Under the pieces are notes generated by a model. That model worked only from the letters and a program-made list of their open reading frames with translations. It was not told the DNA's origin and did not search any database. 10,790 nt of DNA from Bacillota bacterium (GTDB lineage: Bacteria; Bacillota; Bacilli; Calditerricolales; Calditerricolaceae), in the NCBI GenBank assembly GCA_017577925.1, contig PKQU01000048.1:1-10790 (forward strand), read 5' to 3'. Shown in pieces: positions 1-6,976 of this stretch (positions within the stretch are counted from its first letter, which is position 1; the number at the start of each line of letters is the position of its first letter). Made by a program: the position numbers and the translations under genes.

Positions 1-261
1 CTGTGCTCCGGCCTGTCGCTGGAAGAAATCGAAGCGCGCTACCGCGGCAAGGGCTATGGCGTGTTCAAGGCCGATCTGGCCGAGGTGGTGGTGGAAACCC
101 TCGCCCCGATCCAAGAGCGGTACCGCGAACTGATCGAATCGGCGGCGTTGCGCGAACATCTGGCCGAAGGCGCCGAGCGTGCGGCCCAGGTGGCGGACCG
201 CACGCTCGAGGCGGTGCGCGAAAAGATCGGCCTCTTGCCGCGCGGGCGTTACAAGTCGTAA
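1..261 (+). CDS. trpS: Tryptophanyl-tRNA synthetase, C-terminal end (partial)
   Basis: This is the last 86 codons of a gene that begins left of the window; it reads in frame from base 1 to a TAA at 259-261. TrpS is the cytosolic class I aminoacyl-tRNA synthetase that charges tRNA-Trp. The visible part is the helical C-terminal region of the bacterial family. Diagnostic features are the run YRGKGYGVFKADLAEVVVE, then the PIQERY helix (about residues 37-42 of the fragment), then a helix with EGAERAAQVADRTLEAVREKIGL and a basic tail ending RYKS. This layout matches my recollection of Bacillus TrpS. The catalytic HIGH and KMSKS motifs lie outside the window. The gene is convergent with yhaN and is followed within 50 bp by a strong terminator, so it is the last gene of its transcript. 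The identification is confident; completeness of the upstream part cannot be judged. Confidence 0.93.
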   Translation: MCSGLSLEEIEARYRGKGYGVFKADLAEVVVETLAPIQERYRELIESAALREHLAEGAERAAQVADRTLEAVREKIGLLPRGRYKS

Positions 262-266
262 ACATA

Positions 267-292
267 CCGCTGTCCTTCACCCAGGACAGCGG
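267..292 (+). other. Perfect hairpin just after trpS
   Basis: Arms CCGCTGTCC (267-275) and GGACAGCGG (284-292) pair perfectly over 9 bp with an 8-nt loop, starting 5 nt after the trpS stop codon. No U-tract follows (the next bases are TCGCAGG), so it is not a complete intrinsic terminator. It could protect the 3' end of the mRNA, or help slow RNA polymerase before the true terminator 16 bp downstream. The structure is seen in the sequence; the role is inference. Confidence 0.6.
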
Positions 293-308
293 TCGCAGGT
301 TACAGACA

Positions 309-345
309 AACTCCCTCGGTCCCAACGGAGCCGAGGGAGTTTTTT
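309..345 (+). terminator. Rho-independent terminator of trpS
   Basis: An 11-bp perfect stem, AACTCCCTCGG (309-319) with CCGAGGGAGTT (331-341), has an 11-nt loop and runs directly into a T-tract at 340-345. This is a textbook intrinsic terminator for the plus strand. Read on the minus strand the same stem is followed by TTTGTCTGT, a weaker U-rich tail, so it may also stop transcripts coming from yhaN, whose stop codon lies about 70 bp away. Confidence 0.9.
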
Positions 346-352
346 GTCGCAC

Positions 353-386
353 GCCCAACCGCCTACCCTCGACGGGTGGGTTGGGC
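353..386. other. Third hairpin, between the trpS and yhaN ends
   Basis: Arms GCCCAACC (353-360) and GGTTGGGC (379-386) enclose a smaller inner stem, ACCC (365-368) with GGGT (374-377). There is no T-run on either side in either direction, so it is not a standard terminator by itself. It sits 25 bp past the yhaN stop codon (minus strand) and could form the 3' end structure of the yhaON transcript. Confidence 0.5.
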
Positions 387-410
387 TACCCGCTATGTTC
401 GGAAGATGCT

Positions 411-3400
411 TCATGATTTGCTGGTAAGAGCGACGGCACGGACCGGCTCCCGCACCAGCGGAATGGCGGTGAAGGGAATGCCTAATTCGCGGAGAACGGC
501 GCGCTCGCGGTCCCGACAGGTAAACAGCAGCACCTGGTGGGTCTTGGCCAGTTCCCCCATGTAAGCCAGGGCGCGACGGAGGCGCTCGTTGTCGTAGTGG
601 GCAAAGCTGTCATCGAGGAGCGCCGGAAGGGGGGTGCGGTAGGAAAATCGTTTAAGCAGAGCCACGCGCAGCGCGAAGTACAGCTGGTCCGATGTTCCGC
701 GGCTGAGCGCATCCTGTGATCGGGCGCTTTGCGTCTCCTGCTCGATGGCCATGACGGCCATACGCTCGTTGGGGTTGACGCGCACGTCGTACCGTCCGGC
801 TGTGATGTGCGCCATGACCTCGGAGGCCAGGCGGTTGAGCACCGGCGCGACGTCGCGATGCACGGTTTTGGCCACCTCACGCAGCAGCGCCAGCCCGCGT
901 TCGAGGGCCTCCCGCCTGTCGTCGAGGCGGCGGGCTTCCGCGCGCAGGGCCTCGAGGCGCGAGCGCAGGTCGGCCGGCCCGGGACCATCGCCTTCCAGCG
1001 CCGCCATCTCGCCTTGCAGGCGGCTGGCATCCGCGCGGAGCCGATCGCGGTCCGCCGCGTGGCGGGACAGCTCCTCCTTGAGGGCCTCCTCCTCGCGGCG
1101 CAACGCCACGAGGCGGGCGGAAATCCGGGCCACCCTCTCCTCCGCTCCCCGCGACGCCGAATCCTGCGCGTGCGGATCTTCCTCCGCTTCCTCACCTACG
1201 TCCTGGCCGGAAGCCGGTTCGCCTTCGGCAGCTGCTACGCCGGAAAGCGACGCCAGCGCCTCTTCCACCTCCGCGAGGGCCGCCTGCCGTGCCCGCCCGT
1301 CCCCTTCCCGGGCGAGCGCCTCCAACCGTTCCGCGACGCTGGACCGGGCGGCCGTGAGCGCCGTCCACCGCCGGTGGGCCGCAGCCCGTTCGGCCAGTGC
1401 CTCCACCGTCTCCACGCCATTCCGTGCCAGAATATCGGCCAGCGCCGCGCGATCCGCCTCCAGCTCCGCCCGCACTTCGGCCAAGCGCTGCTCAAGGGCG
1501 GCGCGTTCGCGCTCGAGGGCGGCGCGCTTCGCCTCAGCTTCCGCATAGGCATTCCGTTCGATCCGGAGGCGCTCCGCTTGCCCGACGGGATCGCGAGCCT
1601 CCGGGACCACTCCCCATGCCGCAAGAAGCGCGGCAAGCGTCTCCCACGCCCTCCCTTTCTGCCGCTGGAGCTCCTCGCGCAACAGGCGCTGGCGTTCCCG
1701 CTCGTCAGCCTCGCGCAGCGTATCATGGTAAAGAGCGTAGAAGTCCTCCGCGTCGGCGCAATTCCACTGGGCCAAGAGCTGCTCCACGGCCCGCTCTTTT
1801 CCGCGGACCAATCGGGCAGTCTCCTCGGCCTCGCGGGTCGCTTCTGTGATCTGCCGCTCCAGTTCCGCATCGTCCCGCGCGAGCTCGTCCTCCGTCGGCA
1901 ACGTGGCCAAGGCCTGCCGGTCCGCCTCCCACTCACGGGTAAGCAGTTCCAGCACGGCGCGGGTCTCCTCCCCATTGGCCGCCGCCCGGAACCGTAACCC
2001 CGTCGCCAGACCGGCCAACCCCAGTGCGGCAAGGAGGACGCCCCACAGCGGCCGCCACAGGGCCAGCGCCCCGCCCAGCGCCAGGAAGGCCGCACCGAGG
2101 GCAAAGCCCACGCGCCGGATCCCCTTGCCACCGGAGCGCGCCTGCCGCTGTCGCAGCTCGCGCAGGCGCGCTTCCTTGTCCGCCACCCGCCGGGCCAAGT
2201 CCGCACGCTGCTGCTGCTGGTCGCGCAGCGCGGCCCGCCTGGCCTCGAACGCCGCGCGCCGGCGCTGCGCTTCCGCCAGCCGCTCCTTCAGTGCGCGCAG
2301 CTCCGCTTGGTGCGCTTCCAGGGCCCGCAACGCGCCGCGCAAGGCGGCTCGTTCGCCCTGGTCCACCGCACCGGGGGCGTGCCCTTTTTCCTCACCCACC
2401 TGCGCAAGGCGCGCGGTTGCCTCCTGCCACCGCTCCACGGCCCGCTCGTACGCCTGCCAGTCGGCAGCGGACACCGCGCGCCAGTCAACGGTGAAAGGCG
2501 TGTCCTTCTCCAGCTCCTTGAGCGCCTCGGTCACCGCCGCCAGTCGCGCTTCCCATTCGGCAACGGCCTGCTCCGCACGCGCTACCCGGTCGGCCAGTTC
2601 CCGCGCCCGCTCCGCGTCGCCGGGCCGGTAGGCGGCAGCGTGGCTCACCTCGGCCAAGGCCTTGTCCAATTGCGCCAGCTGCTCCACCGCCTCATTCCAC
2701 TCGGCCAGGGCCGCCACCGCCCGCTGATGCCGCTCAAGGAGGACCTGCCGTTCCTGCTCGCGTGCGCGCAGGGCATCCAGACGACGCATTTCGGCGCGCA
2801 CGCGGGCGAGGCGTTCCTCACACGCGGCGACCACGCGTTCCACCTCGGCCAGCTGCGTGCGGACCCTGCGGTGTTCCTGTTCGAGCGCGCGCAAACGCGC
2901 CGCGCGTTGCTGGGCCCGCTCCCACTCCGCCGTCACCTCGCGCATCTCGCGCAGGACCACGGCGTACGGCGTCTGGCCGCGGTCGGTTTTCCCGATGGCG
3001 CGAATCTCCCGTTCCAGTGCCTCCACCAGCGGCGCGACCGATGTCTCGTCCCCGAAGGCGCTAAGGCCGCGCAGGTGATCCAGGAGATGATCGGCGTGCT
3101 CCACTGGAAGCGGGTGCAAAACGGCCACCTGCTCAAACAAGGTGCGGTTAAGGCCGATCTGCCCCTCCACAAAATTGCGTTCCCGACGCCTGTCCTGAGG
3201 GTACTGGCGGGTGATGTCGGCCATCTCGGGAAGGAGGAACAGCCGGCTCTCGTCCTTCTGCCGGTCCAGGTTGCGCTCGAGGCGGTAGACCTGGCCCAGT
3301 ACCTCGTACTCCACCACCGTTCCGTAGGCCTTCGCCGTCCAGGGCTTGTACCGCTCATACTGGGGCAGGAACTTGCGCTGCGACACGTAATCCCGCTTCA

Positions 3401-3548
3401 GACCGTACAGGGCAGCAAGAAGCGCCTCGAGCAGCGTCGTCTTGCCCGCTTCGTTCGGGGCCTCAATCAGGTTGAAACCCGGGGAAAAGGTGAAGGTGGC
3501 GTTCTCCCATTTGCCGAATCCCCGGATAAACAATTGGCGCACGATCAT
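411..3548 (-). CDS. yhaN: YhaN-type SbcC/Rad50-like AAA ATPase
   Basis: The protein has 1045 residues, a little longer than the roughly 960 I recall for B. subtilis YhaN. It is the presumed ATPase partner of YhaO in an SbcCD/Mre11-Rad50-like complex acting on DNA ends. The N-terminal half of the ATPase starts MIVRQLFIRGFG and has a Walker A motif, APNEAGKTT (30-38, K36). Two long Ala/Arg/Glu/Leu coiled-coil arms follow (about 170-470 and 530-900), broken by a hydrophobic pair of helices (about 480-498 and 501-518). The C-terminal half carries the ABC signature LSRGTS (948-953), Walker B LPALLDD (979-980) with the D-loop FAHYD, and an H-loop segment LLFTCRDRE. No CxxC zinc hook is present. An acidic low-complexity stretch lies at about 770-803. 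The ATG at 3546-3548 overlaps the yhaO stop (ATGA) and has GGAG 5 nt upstream; a longer frame starting at 3611 would run inside yhaO and is rejected. Translational coupling with yhaO is likely. The family assignment is strong, but its biochemical role is poorly known. Confidence 0.9.
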   Translation of the reverse strand: MIVRQLFIRGFGKWENATFTFSPGFNLIEAPNEAGKTTLLEALLAALYGLKRDYVSQRKFLPQYERYKPWTAKAYGTVVEYEVLGQVYRLERNLDRQKDESRLFLLPEMADITRQYPQDRRRERNFVEGQIGLNRTLFEQVAVLHPLPVEHADHLLDHLRGLSAFGDETSVAPLVEALEREIRAIGKTDRGQTPYAVVLREMREVTAEWERAQQRAARLRALEQEHRRVRTQLAEVERVVAACEERLARVRAEMRRLDALRAREQERQVLLERHQRAVAALAEWNEAVEQLAQLDKALAEVSHAAAYRPGDAERARELADRVARAEQAVAEWEARLAAVTEALKELEKDTPFTVDWRAVSAADWQAYERAVERWQEATARLAQVGEEKGHAPGAVDQGERAALRGALRALEAHQAELRALKERLAEAQRRRAAFEARRAALRDQQQQRADLARRVADKEARLRELRQRQARSGGKGIRRVGFALGAAFLALGGALALWRPLWGVLLAALGLAGLATGLRFRAAANGEETRAVLELLTREWEADRQALATLPTEDELARDDAELERQITEATREAEETARLVRGKERAVEQLLAQWNCADAEDFYALYHDTLREADERERQRLLREELQRQKGRAWETLAALLAAWGVVPEARDPVGQAERLRIERNAYAEAEAKRAALERERAALEQRLAEVRAELEADRAALADILARNGVETVEALAERAAAHRRWTALTAARSSVAERLEALAREGDGRARQAALAEVEEALASLSGVAAAEGEPASGQDVGEEAEEDPHAQDSASRGAEERVARISARLVALRREEEALKEELSRHAADRDRLRADASRLQGEMAALEGDGPGPADLRSRLEALRAEARRLDDRREALERGLALLREVAKTVHRDVAPVLNRLASEVMAHITAGRYDVRVNPNERMAVMAIEQETQSARSQDALSRGTSDQLYFALRVALLKRFSYRTPLPALLDDSFAHYDNERLRRALAYMGELAKTHQVLLFTCRDRERAVLRELGIPFTAIPLVREPVRAVALTSKS

Positions 3549-4699
3549 CCTCGCTCCACCAGCCTTCCGTAGGCGTGGAGGTCCAGCACAGCGTGGAGTG
3601 CGTCGGTCCACAGCCGTTTTTCCCGCTCGTCCGGTGCCTCGTCGATGCGGCGCAACGCTTCGCGCACGAAGCCGCCGATCACGGTGGGCTCCTGGGCGAA
3701 CTGCTGCACGTCATAGGCCGGACGCACGTCGCTCACCACATCGACGGCAAAGAAGGCGTCGGCCAGCCGTTCACGGAGCCACCCCACCTCCACGGCCAGG
3801 GCGGGATCAACCTGGCCAACGAGGCGCAACCGGAGCAGACTCTCGCGGTTTTCCTCCCGGATCTGGCGCATCACGCGTTCCAGCACGGCCTCGGGGGTTT
3901 CACATCCGGAGACGTCCACGTCCCGCACCACATACGCGCGGCGCGAGACGGGAAGCGTCTCCAGCTTCACCCCACGCTCGGTCAGCTCGCCGTAGAGCAC
4001 GGTGCGCACCCCTTGTTCCTTCCACCCCAGCCCCTCGGGGCTGCCGGGGTAGGCGGCCAGCACGCGGCTCGGTTCGGCGGGATGAGGGATCTTTTGCCCC
4101 TTGTGGATGTGGCCCAGTGCCACGTAATCCACGCCCGTCGCCGCCAACTCCTCCACCGTCACCGGCAGATAGGGATCGTGCTCACCGGCATGCTCCGACT
4201 GCACCAGCGACGCGTGAACGACCATGATGTGGTGCCTTGCTTCGGGAACCGGGTTCTCAAAGGCCCGAACCACCGACTCGGTCACGGCGTAGCGGTCAAA
4301 CCCGTACCCGTGCACGGCGCAATCCAGCTCGGGAAGGTACACCGTTTCCCAATCCCCGCCAAATACGTGTACGTTTTCCGGCCACTCAACGGTCCGGTAA
4401 TAGGAATCGGGAAGGGCGGGGTCATGATTGCCAGGGGCGATGAAGACGCGGATGGGCGCCACCCGGGTGCACAACTCGCGCAAAAAGGAAATGGTGCTTT
4501 TTTGCACCAGATCATGCTCAAACCAATCGCCGGCAATGAGGATCAGGTGTGCCCCTTTTTCCTGCGCCAGCTGAAAGATGCGGGCCACCGTTTCCCGGTA
4601 CTCTGCGCGGCGCTGGGCAAGTTTCGCCGGCGACAAGGAAAGGTGTGAAAGCGGTACGTCAAGATGAACATCGGCGGTATGGACAAAGCGAACGCCCAC
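3545..4699 (-). CDS. yhaO: YhaO-type Mre11/SbcD-like DNA repair exonuclease
   Basis: This 384-residue calcineurin-like metallophosphoesterase is predicted to be the nuclease partner of YhaN. The metal-binding motifs appear in family order: DVH (D10, H12), GDWFE (D58), GNHD (91-93), the HASL histidine (H162) and GHIH (H197, H199). The segment WPENVHVFGG and a C-terminal helical cap (about 260-384), which should contact the ATPase, fit the YhaO subfamily rather than classical SbcD. The start is GTG at 4697-4699, chosen because AGGAGG lies 7 nt upstream and because the protein then begins GVRFVHTADVH, as expected. The open frame continues some 317 codons upstream, but that stretch is antisense to the transporter and looks non-coding. 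The usual GDxxD motif ends in E61 here; the metal-ligand Asp is kept. First gene of the operon with yhaN. Confidence 0.92.
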   Translation of the reverse strand: MGVRFVHTADVHLDVPLSHLSLSPAKLAQRRAEYRETVARIFQLAQEKGAHLILIAGDWFEHDLVQKSTISFLRELCTRVAPIRVFIAPGNHDPALPDSYYRTVEWPENVHVFGGDWETVYLPELDCAVHGYGFDRYAVTESVVRAFENPVPEARHHIMVVHASLVQSEHAGEHDPYLPVTVEELAATGVDYVALGHIHKGQKIPHPAEPSRVLAAYPGSPEGLGWKEQGVRTVLYGELTERGVKLETLPVSRRAYVVRDVDVSGCETPEAVLERVMRQIREENRESLLRLRLVGQVDPALAVEVGWLRERLADAFFAVDVVSDVRPAYDVQQFAQEPTVIGGFVREALRRIDEAPDEREKRLWTDALHAVLDLHAYGRLVERG

Positions 4700-4704
4700 C
4701 GCTT

Positions 4705-4712
4705 CCCCTCCT
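4705..4712 (-). promoter_or_regulatory. Ribosome binding site deciding the GTG start of yhaO
   Basis: The minus strand reads AGGAGGGG here, followed by AAGCG and then GTG. AGGAGG (4707-4712) is a near-perfect Shine-Dalgarno with 7-nt spacing to the start, which singles out the GTG among the possible starts of a very long open frame. Confidence 0.85.
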
Positions 4713-4866
4713 CTCGTAAACCCGGTATGGCGACGGCCCGCATGCCGGCAACTGTCTTCCGCGACGGAGTCTAAATTCGCGAACCGAAGGCATTTTCCTG
4801 CCGGGTCGACAAAAGTTGCCGCAAACCGCCATTCCGCGTTCCCCCCCTTCCCCTGCCCATCTGTTG

Positions 4867-4875
4867 TGGTACAAT
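4867..4875 (+). promoter_or_regulatory. Extended -10 promoter for the EamA transporter
   Basis: TGGTACAAT fits the extended -10 pattern (TGnTATAAT) with one mismatch in the hexamer at 4870-4875. The -35 position 17 bp upstream is C-rich and does not resemble TTGACA, which is tolerated in extended -10 promoters. Transcription would start near 4882, giving a leader of about 55 nt to the ATG at 4937. Confidence 0.55.
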
Positions 4876-4936
4876 AATAGCCGTTTCCTTTCGTGTGCCG
4901 AAGGATTAGACCGCCGAGCGGAAAGGGGAATTCGGC

Positions 4937-5878
4937 ATGCGCCGTTCGGTTTTCCTGGCCCTCAGCTTTGTGGTGACGGCATGGGGGCTGAATGTGGTCA
5001 TGGTGAAGTACCTGGTGGGGATCTTCCCACCGCTTGCGCTTTCCGCTACGCGCATCGCCCTGGCGGCGCTCTTGCTGGTGCCGCTGGTGTGGTGGCGGGA
5101 GGGGCTCCCGCGGCTCTCCCGCCGCACATGGGGGATGATTGCCGCCGCGGGCACGTCGTCGATCTTTCTGCACCAGATCTTTCTTTCCGTCGGCCTGGTC
5201 CACAGCTCCGCCGCCCACGGCGCGCTCATTCTGGGTCTCAACCCCTTGGCCACGTCCCTCTTGGCCGCGTGGCTCCTCGGCGAACGGCTTACGCGGCAAC
5301 GCCTTGCCGGCATCGCCATCGGCTTTCTCGGGGTGGCTCTCCTCGTCACCGATGGCGACCTGCGCCGCATCGGGGATATCCAGTGGGGCGACGCGCTGAT
5401 GTTCGGTGCCATGCTCACCTACGTGATCGGCACGCTGCTGGTGCGCGTCGCCACCCGGGAGGCGTCGGTCCTTGTCGTCAGCGCTTACTCTCACCTGCTC
5501 GCCGCCGTGCAACTGGGCGTGACGGCTCTCATCGTCGACGAACACCCGCTTCCACCCGCGATCGGGTGGTGGCCAATTGTGGTGCTGTTCGCCTCCGCTT
5601 GGGTGTCTACCGCCCTGGGGGCTCTCCTCTGGAACTGGGCCGTCCGGCACATCGGGGCGGCGTCAACGGCCATGTGGCTGAACGGGCTCCCCGCCACCAG
5701 CCTGGTCTTTTCCGCTCTCCTGCTCGACGAGGCGTTGCACTGGTTGCACGGCATCGCCTTGGCCTGCATTGTCGCCGGCGTCTCCCTGGGTGTCCGCGGC
5801 AACAACGGGCAACATCCTGTGGCGACTCCCCACCGCGGCGTCACGAAAGACACACCTGCTCGCTATCGCACGCCTTGA
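4937..5878 (+). CDS. EamA/DMT family transporter
   Basis: This 313-residue inner membrane protein belongs to the drug/metabolite transporter superfamily, with two tandem EamA repeats (about 5-138 and 150-286). Ten hydrophobic helices can be drawn at about 4-23, 31-52, 67-85, 92-114, 122-139, 150-170, 178-199, 211-231, 243-264 and 268-286, followed by a hydrophilic tail. The first repeat has the typical NPLATSLLAAWLLGER (102-117), where the short helix ends in a Glu-Arg turn, then a helix with IGFLGVALL. The second repeat mirrors it with NGLPATSLVFSALLLDEAL. Family members export amino acids, nucleobases or other small metabolites; the substrate cannot be read from the sequence. The ATG at 4937 has AAAGGGG (4922-4928) 8 nt upstream. 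The stop codon lies inside the -35 box of the next gene's promoter. Divergent from yhaO, with no evident functional link. Confidence 0.92.
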   Translation: MRRSVFLALSFVVTAWGLNVVMVKYLVGIFPPLALSATRIALAALLLVPLVWWREGLPRLSRRTWGMIAAAGTSSIFLHQIFLSVGLVHSSAAHGALILGLNPLATSLLAAWLLGERLTRQRLAGIAIGFLGVALLVTDGDLRRIGDIQWGDALMFGAMLTYVIGTLLVRVATREASVLVVSAYSHLLAAVQLGVTALIVDEHPLPPAIGWWPIVVLFASAWVSTALGALLWNWAVRHIGAASTAMWLNGLPATSLVFSALLLDEALHWLHGIALACIVAGVSLGVRGNNGQHPVATPHRGVTKDTPARYRTP

Positions 5879-5903
5879 CAGACAACCGGTAAGCTTTGAC
5901 AAT
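5875..5903 (+). promoter_or_regulatory. SigA-type promoter of the aldo/keto reductase
   Basis: A perfect -35 TTGACA (5875-5880) is separated by exactly 17 bp from GACAAT (5898-5903, 4 of 6 matches to TATAAT). The -35 box contains the TGA stop of the upstream transporter (5876-5878). Transcription would start near 5910, about 26 nt before the ATG, leaving room for the AGGGGGG ribosome binding site (5921-5927, 8-nt spacing). The reductase can therefore be transcribed on its own as well as by read-through from the transporter gene, since no terminator lies between them. Confidence 0.75.
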
Positions 5904-5935
5904 GGAAGAGAACGCATGCCAGGGGGGATGGGAAG

Positions 5936-6949
5936 ATGGAGTACGTCAAATTGGGGACCTCAGAGCTGACCGTTTCACGCATTGGTCTCGGTACGTGGGC
6001 CATGGGCGGATGGATGTGGGGCGGCACAGATGAGGCGCAGGCCATCGCCGCCATCCATCGGGCCTTGGATCTCGGCATCAACCTGATCGATACGGCACCG
6101 GTATATGGGTTCGGCCTCTCGGAGGAAATCGTGGGCAAGGCCCTGGCTGCTCGCGGCCGGCGCGACGACGTGGTCATCGCCACAAAGGTGGGGTTGGAGT
6201 GGGACAACCAGCAGCGGGTGTGGCGCAATGCCACACGGCAGCGGATCCGTCAGGAAATCGAGGACAGCCTTCGCCGCCTGCGCACCGATTACATCGACCT
6301 GTACCAAGTCCACTGGCCCGACCCCGACACGCCGATCGAGGAAACGGCAGAAGAACTGCACCGTCTGTACAAGGAAGGGAAAATCCGGGCCATCGGCGTG
6401 AGCAACTACACGCCGGACCAGATGGATGTCTGGCGCCAGGTGGCCCCACTCCATTCCAACCAGCTGCAGCTGAACCTCTTCGAGGCCCATCTGCTCGACA
6501 CCGCTTTCGCCTACTGCGCCGACCACGATATCGCCACGTTGACGTGGGGGACACTGGCCCACGGGCTGTTGACGGGCAAGATCACGGCCGACACCACCTT
6601 CCCGGAAGACGACCTGCGCAGCCGACATCCCCTCTTCAAGGGAGAACGGTTCCGCCAGTACCTGGCCGCGGTGGAGCGGCTCAAGGCCTTGGCCGCGGAA
6701 TTCGGAAAGACCGTTACCCAGCTTGCCGTGCGCTGGGTTCTGGCGCAGCGCGGCGTCACCGTCGCCCTGTGGGGCGCACGCCGGCCACAGCAGCTGGACG
6801 AGGTGGAGGGCGCCATGGGCTGGAACCTTTCGGCCGAGGATCTGGAGCAGATTCAGCGCATCCTCCGCGAAACGGTGACCGATCCGGTCAAGCCGCGCGA
6901 AAAACAAGGACCGCCGGCGCGGTCGGAACTGGAACCCCACACGAAATAA
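5936..6949 (+). CDS. Aldo/keto reductase, YhdN/AKR11-like
   Basis: This 337-residue cytosolic TIM-barrel oxidoreductase reduces aldehydes or ketones with NADPH. The catalytic tetrad is complete: D52, Y57 (in IDTAPVYG), K84 (ATKVG) and H126 (YQVHWPDP). GVSNYT (154-159) and the C-terminal LWGARRPQQL (278-287) are at the cofactor-binding positions of the family. The N-terminal GLGTWAMGG-MWGGTDE and the IDLYQVHWPDP segment closely resemble B. subtilis YhdN (AKR11 group, related to IolS) as I remember it, with full-length agreement. The physiological substrate is unknown. The ATG at 5936 follows AGGGGGG by 8 nt; an ATG 8 bp upstream (5928) is in another frame and is not used. The gene has its own promoter and ends at a TAA 27 bp before a strong hairpin. 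Convergent with addA. Confidence 0.93.
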   Translation: MEYVKLGTSELTVSRIGLGTWAMGGWMWGGTDEAQAIAAIHRALDLGINLIDTAPVYGFGLSEEIVGKALAARGRRDDVVIATKVGLEWDNQQRVWRNATRQRIRQEIEDSLRRLRTDYIDLYQVHWPDPDTPIEETAEELHRLYKEGKIRAIGVSNYTPDQMDVWRQVAPLHSNQLQLNLFEAHLLDTAFAYCADHDIATLTWGTLAHGLLTGKITADTTFPEDDLRSRHPLFKGERFRQYLAAVERLKALAAEFGKTVTQLAVRWVLAQRGVTVALWGARRPQQLDEVEGAMGWNLSAEDLEQIQRILRETVTDPVKPREKQGPPARSELEPHTK

Positions 6950-6976
6950 CTTGGGGGAACGGAACGGCCCATAAAG

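Larger units (their letters stand above)
4700..4936. other. Divergent intergenic region, yhaO / EamA transporter
   Basis: This is 237 bp between two divergently transcribed genes. It contains both ribosome binding sites, a short palindrome TTCGCGAA (4776-4783) and one AT-rich island (about 4862-4880) in otherwise GC-rich DNA. On the minus strand the island offers TATTAT (4874-4879) as a possible -10 for yhaO. The matching -35 position (TTCGGC, 4897-4902) is poor, so the yhaO promoter is not called with confidence. If this -10 is real, the two promoters overlap back to back and yhaO has a leader of about 170 nt. I saw no tRNA, T-box or LexA-type GAAC-N4-GTTC site. Confidence 0.45.

Noticed and set aside
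729..1997. Long plus-strand open frame (422 codons) opposite yhaN
   Set aside because: It is a mirror of the biased codon use of a high-GC gene; no ribosome binding site or known domain, and yhaN on the other strand has all its family motifs.
2307..3572. Second long plus-strand open frame (421 codons) opposite the N-terminal part of yhaN
   Set aside because: Same reason: it covers the Walker A region of yhaN in antisense and shows no domain of its own.
3549..3611. Upstream start of yhaN giving 21 extra residues
   Set aside because: It lies wholly inside yhaO; the ATG at 3548 gives the conserved MIVRQLFIRGFG start and the common ATGA overlap.
4776..4783. Palindrome TTCGCGAA upstream of yhaO as an operator, for example for LexA
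   Set aside because: It does not match the Bacillota LexA pattern GAAC-N4-GTTC, and an 8-bp palindrome is expected by chance in GC-rich DNA.
4700..5650. Upstream extension of the yhaO frame by about 317 codons
   Set aside because: It is antisense to the EamA transporter, is rich in charged residues with no recognisable domain, and a strong ribosome binding site places the start at the GTG at 4699.
4816..5892. Plus-strand open frame (358 codons) overlapping the EamA gene in another frame
   Set aside because: Arg/Pro/Gly/His-rich with no membrane helices, whereas the frame starting at 4937 gives a perfect ten-helix transporter with a ribosome binding site.
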